A DNA stretch of 8,883 bases, taken from Dichloromethanomonas sp964477085. Its GTDB lineage: Bacteria; Bacillota; Desulfitobacteriia; Desulfitobacteriales; Syntrophobotulaceae. The stretch is taken from assembly GCA_964477085.1 (NCBI GenBank), contig CAYZDF010000091.1, forward strand, positions 1-8,883, in the 5' to 3' direction. Numbering within the stretch: position 1 is the first letter of the stretch; each line of letters starts with the position of its first letter. Below the pieces are notes generated by a model, which saw only the letters and a program-made list of their open reading frames with translations, was not told where the DNA came from and searched no databases. The position numbers were made by a program, and so were the translations under genes. This document shows, in pieces, positions 1 through 6,896 of the stretch.

Positions 1-139
1 GTTTCTCCATTTTTTAGTAAATTCCTTTGCCAAAATTTAGCTTATATTGTCGAAGCATTGTTTTCTTTGATCTCTGACTCGGCAACTATATTCACGCAAA
101 ATCATAATTTATTTCCATTGGTATAATGGAGAAAAAAAG

Positions 140-165
140 GAGACTTATTTTTCAATAAGGTTCTC
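140..165. terminator. Bidirectional intrinsic terminator overlapping the repressor stop codon
   Basis: GAGA-CTTATT (140-149), a four-base loop, then AATAAG (154-159), two unpaired bases and TCTC (162-165) form a ten-pair stem with a small bulge. On the minus strand it is followed by CTTTTTTT (132-139 read in reverse), and on the plus strand by ATTTTTT (166-172). The stem includes the repressor's last codons and stop. It can stop transcription of the repressor leftward and of anything reading rightward. Confidence 0.65.
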
Positions 166-579
166 ATTTTTTAGTTGGTTGATGTACTGAAGATATTTTT
201 CATACTGTTCAGGATAACTATTCAGGTATTTAACCAATTTTTGTACCGCCTTAATCGTTCCTCCAGAAAGATAATGCTCCATAGCCTCTGCTTCAGCGGC
301 GGTATCGCAATCGGCACAGATCAGCTTTAAGAACTCTTGTAACAAGCGATTTCTTTCTACGAGGAAGGACCCCAATGTATTGCCCTTATCTGTTAAAATA
401 ATCTCCCCATAGGGCTCATAGTTAATATATTGTTTTTCCCTTAATTTGAACAATGCTTTCGTCACCGAAGGTAGGGATACATTAAGTTTTTTGCTGATAT
501 CCGTTACTCTGACGGGTGCATCTGATTGTGAGAATCGATAGACTTCTTCAAGATAATCTTCCAAGCTAGGAGAAAGCAT
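145..579 (-). CDS. MntR/DtxR-family metal-dependent transcriptional repressor
   Basis: A 144-residue DNA-binding regulator that should sense a divalent metal (Mn or Fe) and repress uptake or homeostasis genes as a dimer. The N-terminus (MLSPSLEDYLEEVY) aligns with B. subtilis MntR, placing the metal ligands D8 and E11 at the same positions. A winged helix follows (about 22-66, VRVTDISKKLNVSLPSVTKAL), then a dimerisation helix region with E98, E101 and H102 matching MntR E99, E102 and H103. The residue equivalent to MntR His77 is Asn77 (VERNRLL), an unusual change in the binuclear metal site. There is no C-terminal SH3-like domain, as in MntR. The frame is open to an ATG at 621, but that ATG has no ribosome binding site. 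The ATG at 579 has GGGAGGG eight bases upstream and gives the family's usual start and length. I assign MntR type rather than DtxR type because a Glu, not Cys, occupies position 98. The regulated genes are not evident here. Confidence 0.88.
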   Translation of the reverse strand: MLSPSLEDYLEEVYRFSQSDAPVRVTDISKKLNVSLPSVTKALFKLREKQYINYEPYGEIILTDKGNTLGSFLVERNRLLQEFLKLICADCDTAAEAEAMEHYLSGGTIKAVQKLVKYLNSYPEQYEKYLQYINQLKNENLIEK

Positions 580-587
580 GATGTAAG

Positions 588-594
588 CCCTCCC
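588..594 (-). promoter_or_regulatory. Ribosome binding site deciding the repressor start
   Basis: On the minus strand GGGAGGG sits eight bases before the ATG at 579. No comparable purine run precedes the in-frame ATG at 621. This favours the 144-residue product over the 158-residue one. Confidence 0.75.
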
Positions 595-690
595 TTCTTT
601 TGATAGTGATGATGGTTTCATAGTATTCTATGTTTCTATTCATGATATATTATTAAATCTTTTTGATATTTAATCAGTAATTAAAAAGAA

Positions 691-725
691 AGAGCAGCAT
701 AATACACAAAGAATTACGCAGCTCT
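691..725 (-). terminator. Intrinsic terminator of the arginase-ablB unit
   Basis: A 13-base stem (691-703 with 713-725) has one T-T mismatch and one G-T wobble around a nine-base loop. On the minus strand it is followed by TTCTTTTTAA. It lies about 25 bases past the ablB stop codon and separates this unit from the repressor gene. Confidence 0.75.
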
Positions 726-749
726 AATTTTATTAGCCTTGATTTAAGT

Positions 750-1619
750 TTAATTTAGGTTTAACCTTTTCACCCAGATATTCATATCCTCTAATTTCCC
801 CATAATCTGACTGTTATTGATCTGTCTGCCGGAATACCGATAGCCATGCTTGCTGAAAACGATATTGATCCCATGGGAGATTGCTCTGGCTACACTGAAA
901 AGGGTTATGAAATTCATTTCCTGCAGGGATACCTCCAGATAATAGACAAGTTCACTTAATAAACCTTTACCCCGAAAATCCTGATATGTAGCGCAATCCG
1001 TGATCTCCGCATTTAATAGTTCATGATTGAGTTCTGCTGATGCCGCACTGACGATACGCTTGTCATATTCAGCGATCTTGAAGATTACTTCGTTATTGAT
1101 TATTATGTTGCTGATATAATCGGCATTATCCATGGGAGTAGGATAGGTTTGAAAAACCGTATCATATAAAACCGCTAATTTTTCTGCATCTTCTGCGGTT
1201 GCCGTCCGGAACGAAAAGTAACTATTCTCTAACGGTTGATATTGTCCTTGATAAGCTTTAACTGTTTTGATTATTTCATCCTCCTCACTTTTTCGGAGGC
1301 TGAGTGCCCGGCTATGATCATAAAAGTAAGAAACATTATAGCCGTCTTTTCCTCTGAAAAAACCATCGCTCTTGGCCTCTTGGACAAAACCATGAGCCAA
1401 AAAAACCTGACGGTCATCTTCAGGTACAGTTGCTAGTATTTTTCCAAGTTGATATTTGCCGCACAGCTCCATCGTGTTTCTGATCATGCGATGGATATCC
1501 CCTTGATATTTTCGGATTTTCAGTCTCTTGTTCTGAAAATCAAAAAATAAGTATGATGTATAGTCATTATGCTCGATGGTTTCATAAAGTCCATACTGCA
1601 ATTCCGTAAGGGTGGCCAC
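750..1619 (-). CDS. ablB: AblB-type GNAT acetyltransferase (putative beta-lysine N-acetyltransferase)
   Basis: A 289-residue protein of the AblB/YodP family. Known members transfer acetyl from acetyl-CoA to the epsilon amino group of beta-lysine, giving the osmolyte N-epsilon-acetyl-beta-lysine. The GNAT domain covers about 136-284. Visible family marks are YDTVFQTYPTPM (152-163), the acetyl-CoA loop FRGKGL (215-220), ARAISHGIN (244-252), FSKHGYRYSGRQINNSQIMG (255-274) and the closing EDMNIWVKRL. Length is normal for the family. The start is GTG, chosen because GGAGGT lies seven bases upstream (1627-1632). It follows the arginase gene by 41 bases on the same strand and probably shares its transcript. 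Family members are usually paired with lysine 2,3-aminomutase (ablA/kamA), which is absent here. The true substrate could therefore be a related diamine amino acid, or the aminomutase may lie elsewhere in the genome. The family call is firm; the substrate is inferred. Confidence 0.85.
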   Translation of the reverse strand: MATLTELQYGLYETIEHNDYTSYLFFDFQNKRLKIRKYQGDIHRMIRNTMELCGKYQLGKILATVPEDDRQVFLAHGFVQEAKSDGFFRGKDGYNVSYFYDHSRALSLRKSEEDEIIKTVKAYQGQYQPLENSYFSFRTATAEDAEKLAVLYDTVFQTYPTPMDNADYISNIIINNEVIFKIAEYDKRIVSAASAELNHELLNAEITDCATYQDFRGKGLLSELVYYLEVSLQEMNFITLFSVARAISHGINIVFSKHGYRYSGRQINNSQIMGKLEDMNIWVKRLNLN

Positions 1620-1660
1620 TTTTGTTACCTCCAGAACAATTATTTTCTTATTTCATGATC

Positions 1661-2560
1661 TTAGATAATTCTTTTTCCCAGTACAGAAGAGATCAAAGAT
1701 ACGGCCAGGGAACCCGTTTGGTTTTTATGGTCAAGGATTGGATTAACCTCTACAAATTCTATTGAACATAATTGCTGATTATCGGCGATCATCTCTACAG
1801 CGAGATGTGCTTCTCTGTAAGAGATCCCACCATGAACCGGCGTCCCCACTCCCGGAGCCTCATGTGGTGTAATGACATCCATATCAAAGCTAAGATGAAA
1901 GCCATTGGTATCCGCTGACACGATACTCAATGCTCTATGCATGACTTCTCTCATTCCATACATATCGATATCCGTCATAGTAAAAACCGTAACTCCATCT
2001 TTCTTAATCAAAACAGCTTCTTCATCATCTATATCCCTGATCCCGACTAAGACAATCTTCTTCGGGTCAATAAACTTCGTATCCGGTGACTTAAATTCTG
2101 TCAAATCACTTAACCCGTTTCCGGCTGAAGCCGCCAGAGACATTCCATGTAAATTCCCGGATAACGATGTTTGATGCGTATTATAGTCTCCATGGGCATC
2201 TACCCATAATACACCAATATTCTTACGAACAGCCTGTGAGCCTAAGATACTGCCGATAGCAATACTATGATCTCCCCCCAGGATCAGAGGAAGATGCTCC
2301 TTTACCAAGCTCTGCTTAACCATTTGGGAGAGAAGGGTATTAACCCGGGTAATTTCCTTCCAATATCCTTTGTAAGGGTAATCATCTTCCTTAATATTTT
2401 CCCGTACTTTCACATCGATATTGCCGAGATCAATCGGATTTACTCCAATTTTAATTAAGGCTTTTTCCAAACCAGCATACCTTATTGCACTGGGTCCCAT
2501 GTCAACGCCTCTTCGACTCGCTCCAAGATCAATCGGTACACCGATAATATCTACATTCAT
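1661..2560 (-). CDS. rocF: Arginase (ureohydrolase family)
   Basis: A 299-residue enzyme, the same length as Bacillus arginases, that hydrolyses L-arginine to L-ornithine and urea in the cytoplasm. The opening IIGVPIDLGASRRGVDMGPS is typical of arginase rather than agmatinase. All binuclear manganese ligands are present: H98 in GGDHS, D121, H123 and D125 in DAHGDYN, and D226 and D228 in SFDMD. The residues SGN (134-136) and H138 (NLHGM) match the substrate pocket and proton shuttle, and FVEVNP (269-274) carries the conserved Glu. One oddity is DMDVITPHEAPGVGTP, where most relatives have DP after the second metal Asp and this one has TP. The ATG is preceded by AAGGAAGG with good spacing. The acetyltransferase gene follows 41 bases downstream. 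The role may be arginine breakdown for nitrogen or polyamine supply; no urease or ornithine gene is visible nearby. Confidence 0.93.
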   Translation of the reverse strand: MNVDIIGVPIDLGASRRGVDMGPSAIRYAGLEKALIKIGVNPIDLGNIDVKVRENIKEDDYPYKGYWKEITRVNTLLSQMVKQSLVKEHLPLILGGDHSIAIGSILGSQAVRKNIGVLWVDAHGDYNTHQTSLSGNLHGMSLAASAGNGLSDLTEFKSPDTKFIDPKKIVLVGIRDIDDEEAVLIKKDGVTVFTMTDIDMYGMREVMHRALSIVSADTNGFHLSFDMDVITPHEAPGVGTPVHGGISYREAHLAVEMIADNQQLCSIEFVEVNPILDHKNQTGSLAVSLISSVLGKRII

Positions 2561-2618
2561 GTTGCTTTCCTTCCTTTGGTCTACCAGTTAATTGAACAAT
2601 CCTGTAAAAAAGTGCTGT

Positions 2619-2640
2619 TATCTTACGCAAGATATTTTTT
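2619..2640. promoter_or_regulatory. Small inverted repeat upstream of arginase (operator or terminator-like)
   Basis: TATCTT-ACGC-AAGATA is a perfect six-base-arm repeat followed by TTTTTT on the plus strand. It lies 59-80 bases before the arginase ATG, where an operator could sit. Read on the plus strand it resembles a weak intrinsic terminator, but no intact plus-strand gene precedes it. It could be a leftover of the decayed neighbourhood. Function is undecided. Confidence 0.35.
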
Positions 2641-2685
2641 AGTTTGTGTTGTTTTCTTCTGTTTGATTCTTTGAACTTGATTTAG

Positions 2686-3062
2686 ATGGTTGTCATAACA
2701 GTTATTGCCACCATGTTGATATTGAAATCGACATCATCCAGATACCATCTAACTTAAAAAGCCTCCGTTTAAGGAAGATCGCTGAAGGAGAACCCGTTGT
2801 CGTTATTCAAAATGGACAAATTCTAGAAAAGGGCATGAAAAAACTCCGTTACCATTTAGATAATTTGGAATCACAGCTCCGGGATAAAGGTATTTTTGAT
2901 TTTAGCGAGGTAGAGTTTGCAGTCCTGGAACCCCATGGGCAATTAAGTGTGCTCAAGAAATCTCAGCATTTGCCTCTTACTCCTAAGGATATGAATATGA
3001 AGACAAAGTGCAATCTCAAATATATTCAAAAAGTAAAAGTTAACGAAGACCAAATCAAATGA
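2686..3062 (+). pseudogene. Decayed fragment of a DUF421/YetF-family membrane protein
   Basis: The frame ending at 3062 reads LKSLRLRKIAEGEP, VVVIQNGQILEKGMKKLRY, then FSEVEFAVLEPHGQLSVLKK and LTPKDMNM. This is the cytoplasmic domain of DUF421 (YetF-like) integral membrane proteins, which are normally about 220-230 residues with two or three N-terminal membrane helices. That frame has no start codon before 2835, where an ATG with only a poor ribosome site would give 75 residues beginning inside the domain. A hydrophobic stretch resembling the last membrane helix (MVVITVIATMLIL, from 2686) is in another frame, so a frameshift lies near 2725-2740. The other helices are missing. The C-terminus departs from the family after LTPKDMNMKTK. 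I infer a 5'-deleted, frameshifted remnant; a functional 75-residue product is less likely. Confidence 0.75.
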
Positions 3063-3110
3063 TTCTAGCTTATTATTTTGAGAAATAACATTTAGTCTGA
3101 ATGAAAACAT

Positions 3111-3146
3111 AAACTCCTCAGCATCAAACGAGTGAGGAGTTTTATT
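3111..3146. terminator. Intrinsic terminator between convergent genes
   Basis: AAACTCCTCA (3111-3120) and TGAGGAGTTT (3133-3142) form a perfect ten-base stem with a 12-base loop, followed by TTTTATTATAT on the plus strand. It ends the plus-strand YetF remnant. The minus-strand tail (ATGTTTTC) is weaker, but the same stem may also serve the methyltransferase gene converging from the right. Confidence 0.75.
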
Positions 3147-3182
3147 ATATTCTGTCTTGAAAATGTATCCAGCTTCTCCATA

Positions 3183-3737
3183 CTAAATCTGATCAATGAC
3201 TAAACAATAAAAATTACCACCCATTTCAAAATACATAGTGTTGGTCAATTCTAATTGATTAAATACTTCCCCTAATGTCTCTTTTCCCAGGCGATGTTCG
3301 ACTGGTGGTCCCATTGGAGTTTGCTCTTTTAGAAATTCGACAACGACAATTCTTCCCCCTTTTCTTATGATTCTTTTAACTTCACTTAGAAATCCAATCA
3401 GTTCTTTGATTTCATGCAGTACGGTAACCAAGAGTACGATATCAACAGAATGGTCCGATAGATTAAACTCATGACCCTGTACTTTTATCAGTGCGATATT
3501 CGCTAACCCTTCTTCTTTTCTCTTATGAGCAATGATGGATAGCATCTCATCATCAATGTCCAGCGCATACACTGTATTCTTTGTAATCTTAGCAGCTGGG
3601 ATGGTGAATATTCCACTTCCTGCTCCAATATCGCATACAATAGAATCTTCTTTCAGGCCGATTCTTAGGAGCGTTTCACTGGGTTTTAATTCTTCCAATC
3701 TAACAGGATTTTCAAACTTTAAATACCTATTGTTCAC
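3183..3737 (-). CDS. Class I SAM-dependent methyltransferase, substrate unknown
   Basis: A 184-residue cytoplasmic enzyme with a Rossmann-type methyltransferase fold. Motif I (VCDIGAGSGIF, 34-44) binds S-adenosylmethionine. D60 in YALDID is the expected acidic residue for the ribose hydroxyls. LSDHSVDIVLLVTVLHEI (93-110) is motif III/IV of the Methyltransf_11/25 type, and RIIRKGGRIVVVEF (122-135) is the strand-5 region. PMGPPVEHRL (141-150) marks a subgroup I cannot tie to a substrate. The start is GTG with a modest AGGGG upstream; no better start is seen. Its start lies 24 bases after the stop of the broken gerC-like gene, so it probably sat last in that operon and still depends on its promoter. 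Function beyond methyl transfer is not deducible. Confidence 0.8.
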   Translation of the reverse strand: MNNRYLKFENPVRLEELKPSETLLRIGLKEDSIVCDIGAGSGIFTIPAAKITKNTVYALDIDDEMLSIIAHKRKEEGLANIALIKVQGHEFNLSDHSVDIVLLVTVLHEIKELIGFLSEVKRIIRKGGRIVVVEFLKEQTPMGPPVEHRLGKETLGEVFNQLELTNTMYFEMGGNFYCLVIDQI

Positions 3738-3761
3738 GTTATGTACCCCTATCTATTTCTT

Positions 3762-4720
3762 TTATCTAAAGACTCCTGATGTCTTCAAATCTACTTCCGT
3801 TATAACGTTAAAACGTGCTGAAGGGTAAAGTTGATGCCAATCGATTTGCTCCCAGATCTCTGGATATCTGATTTTCATTTCCCCTCCAAAATCAACGGGA
3901 TCACTGTTTAGTTGCTGCAGTTTGGCTAACAGCCTGGTAGTATCAGCGGTAACCGATGCTTGAACGGCATCCTCAAAACGCTTCTGCTCGCTAACTGTCA
4001 CTTCTTTTTTACGGGGTATTGCTTCGGCAATTCTGCCCGTAATCTTAATTTTTACATCGAAAATGAGTTTCCCCTCGGAATCATAGCGGGGGGTTATTTT
4101 TGTTTTACCGGCAAAATCGGTTACAGAAAGTAAATCTCCGCCAGAAAGAGGGACAGTATAATAGCCATCTTTCACATCTCTAAGAATGGCCAGAATTCCT
4201 GTCTCATACATATCAAGTTCTCCTACCATCGTATTCCTGGAGAATAAGGCAGTTCCGGTTATTTGATATTGTCCCTGACTGGTTTTAATCATCGGCAAAA
4301 ATACATCGGCCGATTTCCCGTCAATTATCCGGAAGGCCTGCCACAAGGTTACAGGAATAGCCAGCATCCTCTTTGTAGGCGATTTAAAGAATAAGTTAAT
4401 GTAGGTTCCGGGCAGAAAATTATTGTTTGTTTTAAGGTCAATCAATTGTTCAGGATCTTCTTTGGTTACCAAAAGATTTGCCGTACTGTTCACATTGCGC
4501 ATCCTTCTGATAAACTCAAGAGAATTATTTAAATCTCCGCTGCGGGCAAACCTTTCGGAAATAATGATGACACTTATTTGTCCGAAGTACACGTTTCGAT
4601 TGGCATTGGTTTGAATAACCCGCCAGGCATCGAGTGCCCCGTTACCCTCTCCGGACAATGTGAAATAACGTTTTTCAAACTGCTGATCCGTTGTCCCTAC
4701 AGGAGGGATAACCGTACCCT
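3762..4720 (-). pseudogene. Ger(x)C-family spore germination lipoprotein, N-terminally truncated
   Basis: The remnant covers most of a GerAC-type protein, the lipoprotein subunit of the A-B-C germinant receptor in the spore inner membrane. Recognisable parts are RNVYFGQISVIIISERFAR, the central GTALFSRNTMVGELD segment, and the closing domain (DFGGEMKIRYPEIWEQIDW, then a beta-rich tail). Family members are about 370-400 residues and begin with a lipoprotein signal and a Cys near GCWD. Both are missing. The family-like frame runs back to about 4720 (VIPPVGTTDQQFEKRYF) but has no ATG or GTG start with a ribosome site. The only in-frame start-like codon is a TTG at 4658, giving 298 residues without a signal peptide. 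The remainder has no stop codons, so the break looks recent. It abuts the A-subunit fragment out of frame. Confidence 0.85.
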
Positions 4721-5185
4721 TTCCTTAGAACCCTTGATTATTTTTTCTACACTTGGCTCAGTCACGGCCCTGCGTGGAAATCCTGGAACAGAGATGACTA
4801 AGACTTTTCTTTCATATGCCGACAGAACGATAACTTTCCCTGCTGAGATAGCAGAAACCGCCTGTTCCAGTTCCTCAATCTCTGTAGTATTTGATGCGAA
4901 AATTTTATTGAAAGTTGAACCTGTCTCCTGGCTATTTTCTATAGATGAAATAATCGGGTCTAAAACATGCGTACCCAACGTCACCGAATCTACTAAAGAT
5001 TGAAGATAAACTACAACAGCTGTCGTATCTCCATTGTTCTTTGTTATTCTTCTTATTACCATATCAACCGGATCAGCCAGTGCTTGTTGCAGATGTTTAA
5101 GATTTGATTCCAAGTCAGGATCAACCAGAATTGGAGCATGAGGAATAGGACGATTTATATCAGATTTTTTATATGTAATAGGCAT
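4697..5185 (-). pseudogene. GerA-family germinant receptor A subunit, N-terminal fragment only
   Basis: A 162-codon open frame covering the soluble N-terminal domain of a GerAA/SpoVAF-type protein, normally about 480-540 residues with a later block of membrane helices. Family signs are LESNLKHLQQALADPVDMVIRR near 27-48, TTAVVVYLQSLVD near 54-66, AISAGKVIVLSAYERKVLVI (111-130), and PRRAVTEPSVEKIIKGSKE, corresponding to the usual RSVEEPxxExxxRGPRE motif. Similarity stops right there, at about 4721. The frame then meets a stop at 4697, inside sequence that encodes the C subunit in another frame. Everything that makes the A subunit a membrane protein is lost. The start ATG at 5183-5185 has only a weak AAAGAAG in front. 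No promoter was confidently identified in the 122-base gap behind the upstream FMN enzyme gene. Confidence 0.85.
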
Positions 5186-5307
5186 CTTCTTTGATTTGAG
5201 GAATATATTTTTGATAATTTTCTACCTCTTTCACACTATAGTAAATATTACCCACAATATAGAATTTATGTATTAGTATAGGAATTGAAATAATCTTTAG
5301 AGCCGGT

Positions 5308-6678
5308 TCATATTTTCTTAACCCCTGTTAATTCAGCTGAAAAATCATCTAAAGCAACAAGATCGTCAGGACCAAGTTCTCTGATCGAACTCTTTCCAAG
5401 AATGCGAAGAGCGTATTCCATTTCCAATACAATGGCTTTAAATAAATTTGCCACACTTTCTGCCGCGAGATTAGAATCTAGCTTTCTTTTTGCCTTGCTG
5501 TCATAATAAACTAACTCTGTAGGAGGCTTCCAAGGGGTTACTTTAGGCAGCTGCTTGCACGTTGAAGCATAAAGAGGAGCTGTTCCAAGGAAAATTGCAT
5601 CCGCTCCCAGCGCAAGTGCCTTCAGGCATTCACCAGCAGTAAAATAACCACCTGAGACTATCAAGCTAAACTTATCCTTGAAACCTTGTTTCTTCAAGAA
5701 ATTAACTGCTTTCATTAGCGCATAAATACTGGGAACCCCAAAATCGTCTTGCACGATTGGAGGCGATGCATGGCTTCCAGCTTGTGCTCCATCCAAAACT
5801 ATGCCATCAAATCCATGTTCAAGAGCAAAAGCTAAGTCTTCCTCAACCTTACCAGCCATTATTTTAAGAGAAATGGGTTTACCCTTGCTTCTCTGTCGCA
5901 GTCTTTGGAGAAAATCAGGCCAATCATCCGGTCTGTTAATCCCAGGCGGCGCAGGCAAGGAGGATACTTGTTGATTGCGAGCAAGCCCCATCAACTTTCG
6001 TGCTTTTCCCCTAATTTCTTCCGGTGACACTACTGTCGAGCCCATATCTGCCCCTTGTCCCATTTGCACTTCCAGCATGTCTGCTCCAGCAATTTGTTGA
6101 TCAGTACGTAACCCCCAGGGCCACCGTGATATCTGTAAGATGTATTTTCCAGCTGCATTTTGCTCTTCAGGTAAAACAGGACCTTCCCCTGAGCAGATTG
6201 CTGTACCCACCATTTTGGCGCCTGTGGCCATAGCGATCTTTACTTCTTCACTTAAGGCCAAGCCGTAAGCCATACCTGAAATCATGAGAGGAATATTAAT
6301 TTGGAGTGGTTTTTCCGCTTTTGGGCCAAGCGTTACTTTCATGTCAATAGGTATTTTTTCATTAAGAGGCAATCCTTTTGCCAATGCTTGCGGTAAAAAC
6401 ATGAGATTATCGTAATGATTAAAGTGCTTAGACGAACCTAGTGGCCTTGTTAGCAAATTTCCATTAGAAGCTTTTAAGTCAATTTCTATAATATTGAGAA
6501 CACTCGAACGTTTACTTGCATTCCAGATTTCTGCAACATTTTTTTTATAGGGTTCGGTTAAAACAGCCTTCAACGAACGATTAAAGCTATTTTTAATAAT
6601 CCGTTTGACAAGTGGCTTGGCTGTTATTAATAGTACTGGTATAGAAATTGCAACAGAATAGTATTTTCTTCGTTTCAT
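5308..6678 (-). CDS. FMN-binding glutamate-synthase-like protein (GltB central-domain family), membrane anchored
   Basis: A 456-residue protein homologous to the FMN-binding TIM-barrel domain of glutamate synthase large subunits. Barrel and FMN motifs are visible: PLMISGMAYG (130-139), ICSGEGPVLPEE (161-172), LEVQMGQGADMGS (202-214), SLKIMAG (270-276), GIVLDGAQAGSHASPP (292-307), and IVSGGYFTAGECLKALALGA (340-359). There is no N-terminal glutaminase domain. After GADAIFLGTAPLYAS the family's cysteine cluster (CHLNTCPVG type), which ligates a 3Fe-4S centre in true synthases, is absent; only C162, C351 and C374 exist. Residues 8-20 are hydrophobic between Arg/Lys-rich flanks, suggesting one membrane anchor. 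The ATG has GAGG about 11 bases upstream. Such stand-alone homologues are common in spore formers with unproven reactions. It may head the transcript that continues into the broken ger operon. It could be an oxidoreductase on another amino acid or amide; glutamate synthesis itself is unlikely without partners. Confidence 0.85.
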   Translation of the reverse strand: MKRRKYYSVAISIPVLLITAKPLVKRIIKNSFNRSLKAVLTEPYKKNVAEIWNASKRSSVLNIIEIDLKASNGNLLTRPLGSSKHFNHYDNLMFLPQALAKGLPLNEKIPIDMKVTLGPKAEKPLQINIPLMISGMAYGLALSEEVKIAMATGAKMVGTAICSGEGPVLPEEQNAAGKYILQISRWPWGLRTDQQIAGADMLEVQMGQGADMGSTVVSPEEIRGKARKLMGLARNQQVSSLPAPPGINRPDDWPDFLQRLRQRSKGKPISLKIMAGKVEEDLAFALEHGFDGIVLDGAQAGSHASPPIVQDDFGVPSIYALMKAVNFLKKQGFKDKFSLIVSGGYFTAGECLKALALGADAIFLGTAPLYASTCKQLPKVTPWKPPTELVYYDSKAKRKLDSNLAAESVANLFKAIVLEMEYALRILGKSSIRELGPDDLVALDDFSAELTGVKKI

Positions 6679-6896
6679 GATTGCTACGCCTCATATTGTT
6701 TTAAAACTATTATCATAAGGGTACAGCTTTTTAAGAAAAAGATTTGATATTTCAAATATGAAAATAGTTTTTAGGTATGAACCATATATATATCCTTGTG
6801 ATTATTATTTACTGATTAGTTATTAATAATCGTATTTTCATATATTTTTTAAACATGTTATAGTAATTATTTCCACAATAATTGGCAAGTTCGTAC

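Noticed and set aside
1..10. Possible start (ATG GAG AAA) of a minus-strand gene at the left edge, with AAAGGA upstream
   Set aside because: Only three codons are inside the window, and the spacing to the ribosome site is long; it cannot be supported.
580..621. Upstream ATG extending the metal repressor by 14 residues
   Set aside because: It has no ribosome site, while the internal ATG at 579 has a strong one and matches the MntR start.
652..674. ATTAAAT/ATTTAAT inverted repeat upstream of the metal repressor
   Set aside because: The arms are pure A and T in an AT-rich gap and do not resemble the known MntR box; chance is likely.
1236..1436. 66-codon plus-strand frame inside the acetyltransferase gene
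   Set aside because: It is antisense to a well-supported family gene, has no ribosome site and shows no recognisable domain.
4578..5003. 141-codon plus-strand frame across the ger junction
   Set aside because: It is antisense to both ger fragments, with composition explained by them; it would be an artefact of the junction.
6709..6737. Sigma-A-like promoter for the FMN enzyme (minus strand TTCTTA, 17 bases, GATAAT)
   Set aside because: The -35 matches only three of six positions in AT-rich DNA, so it was noted only in the spacer description.
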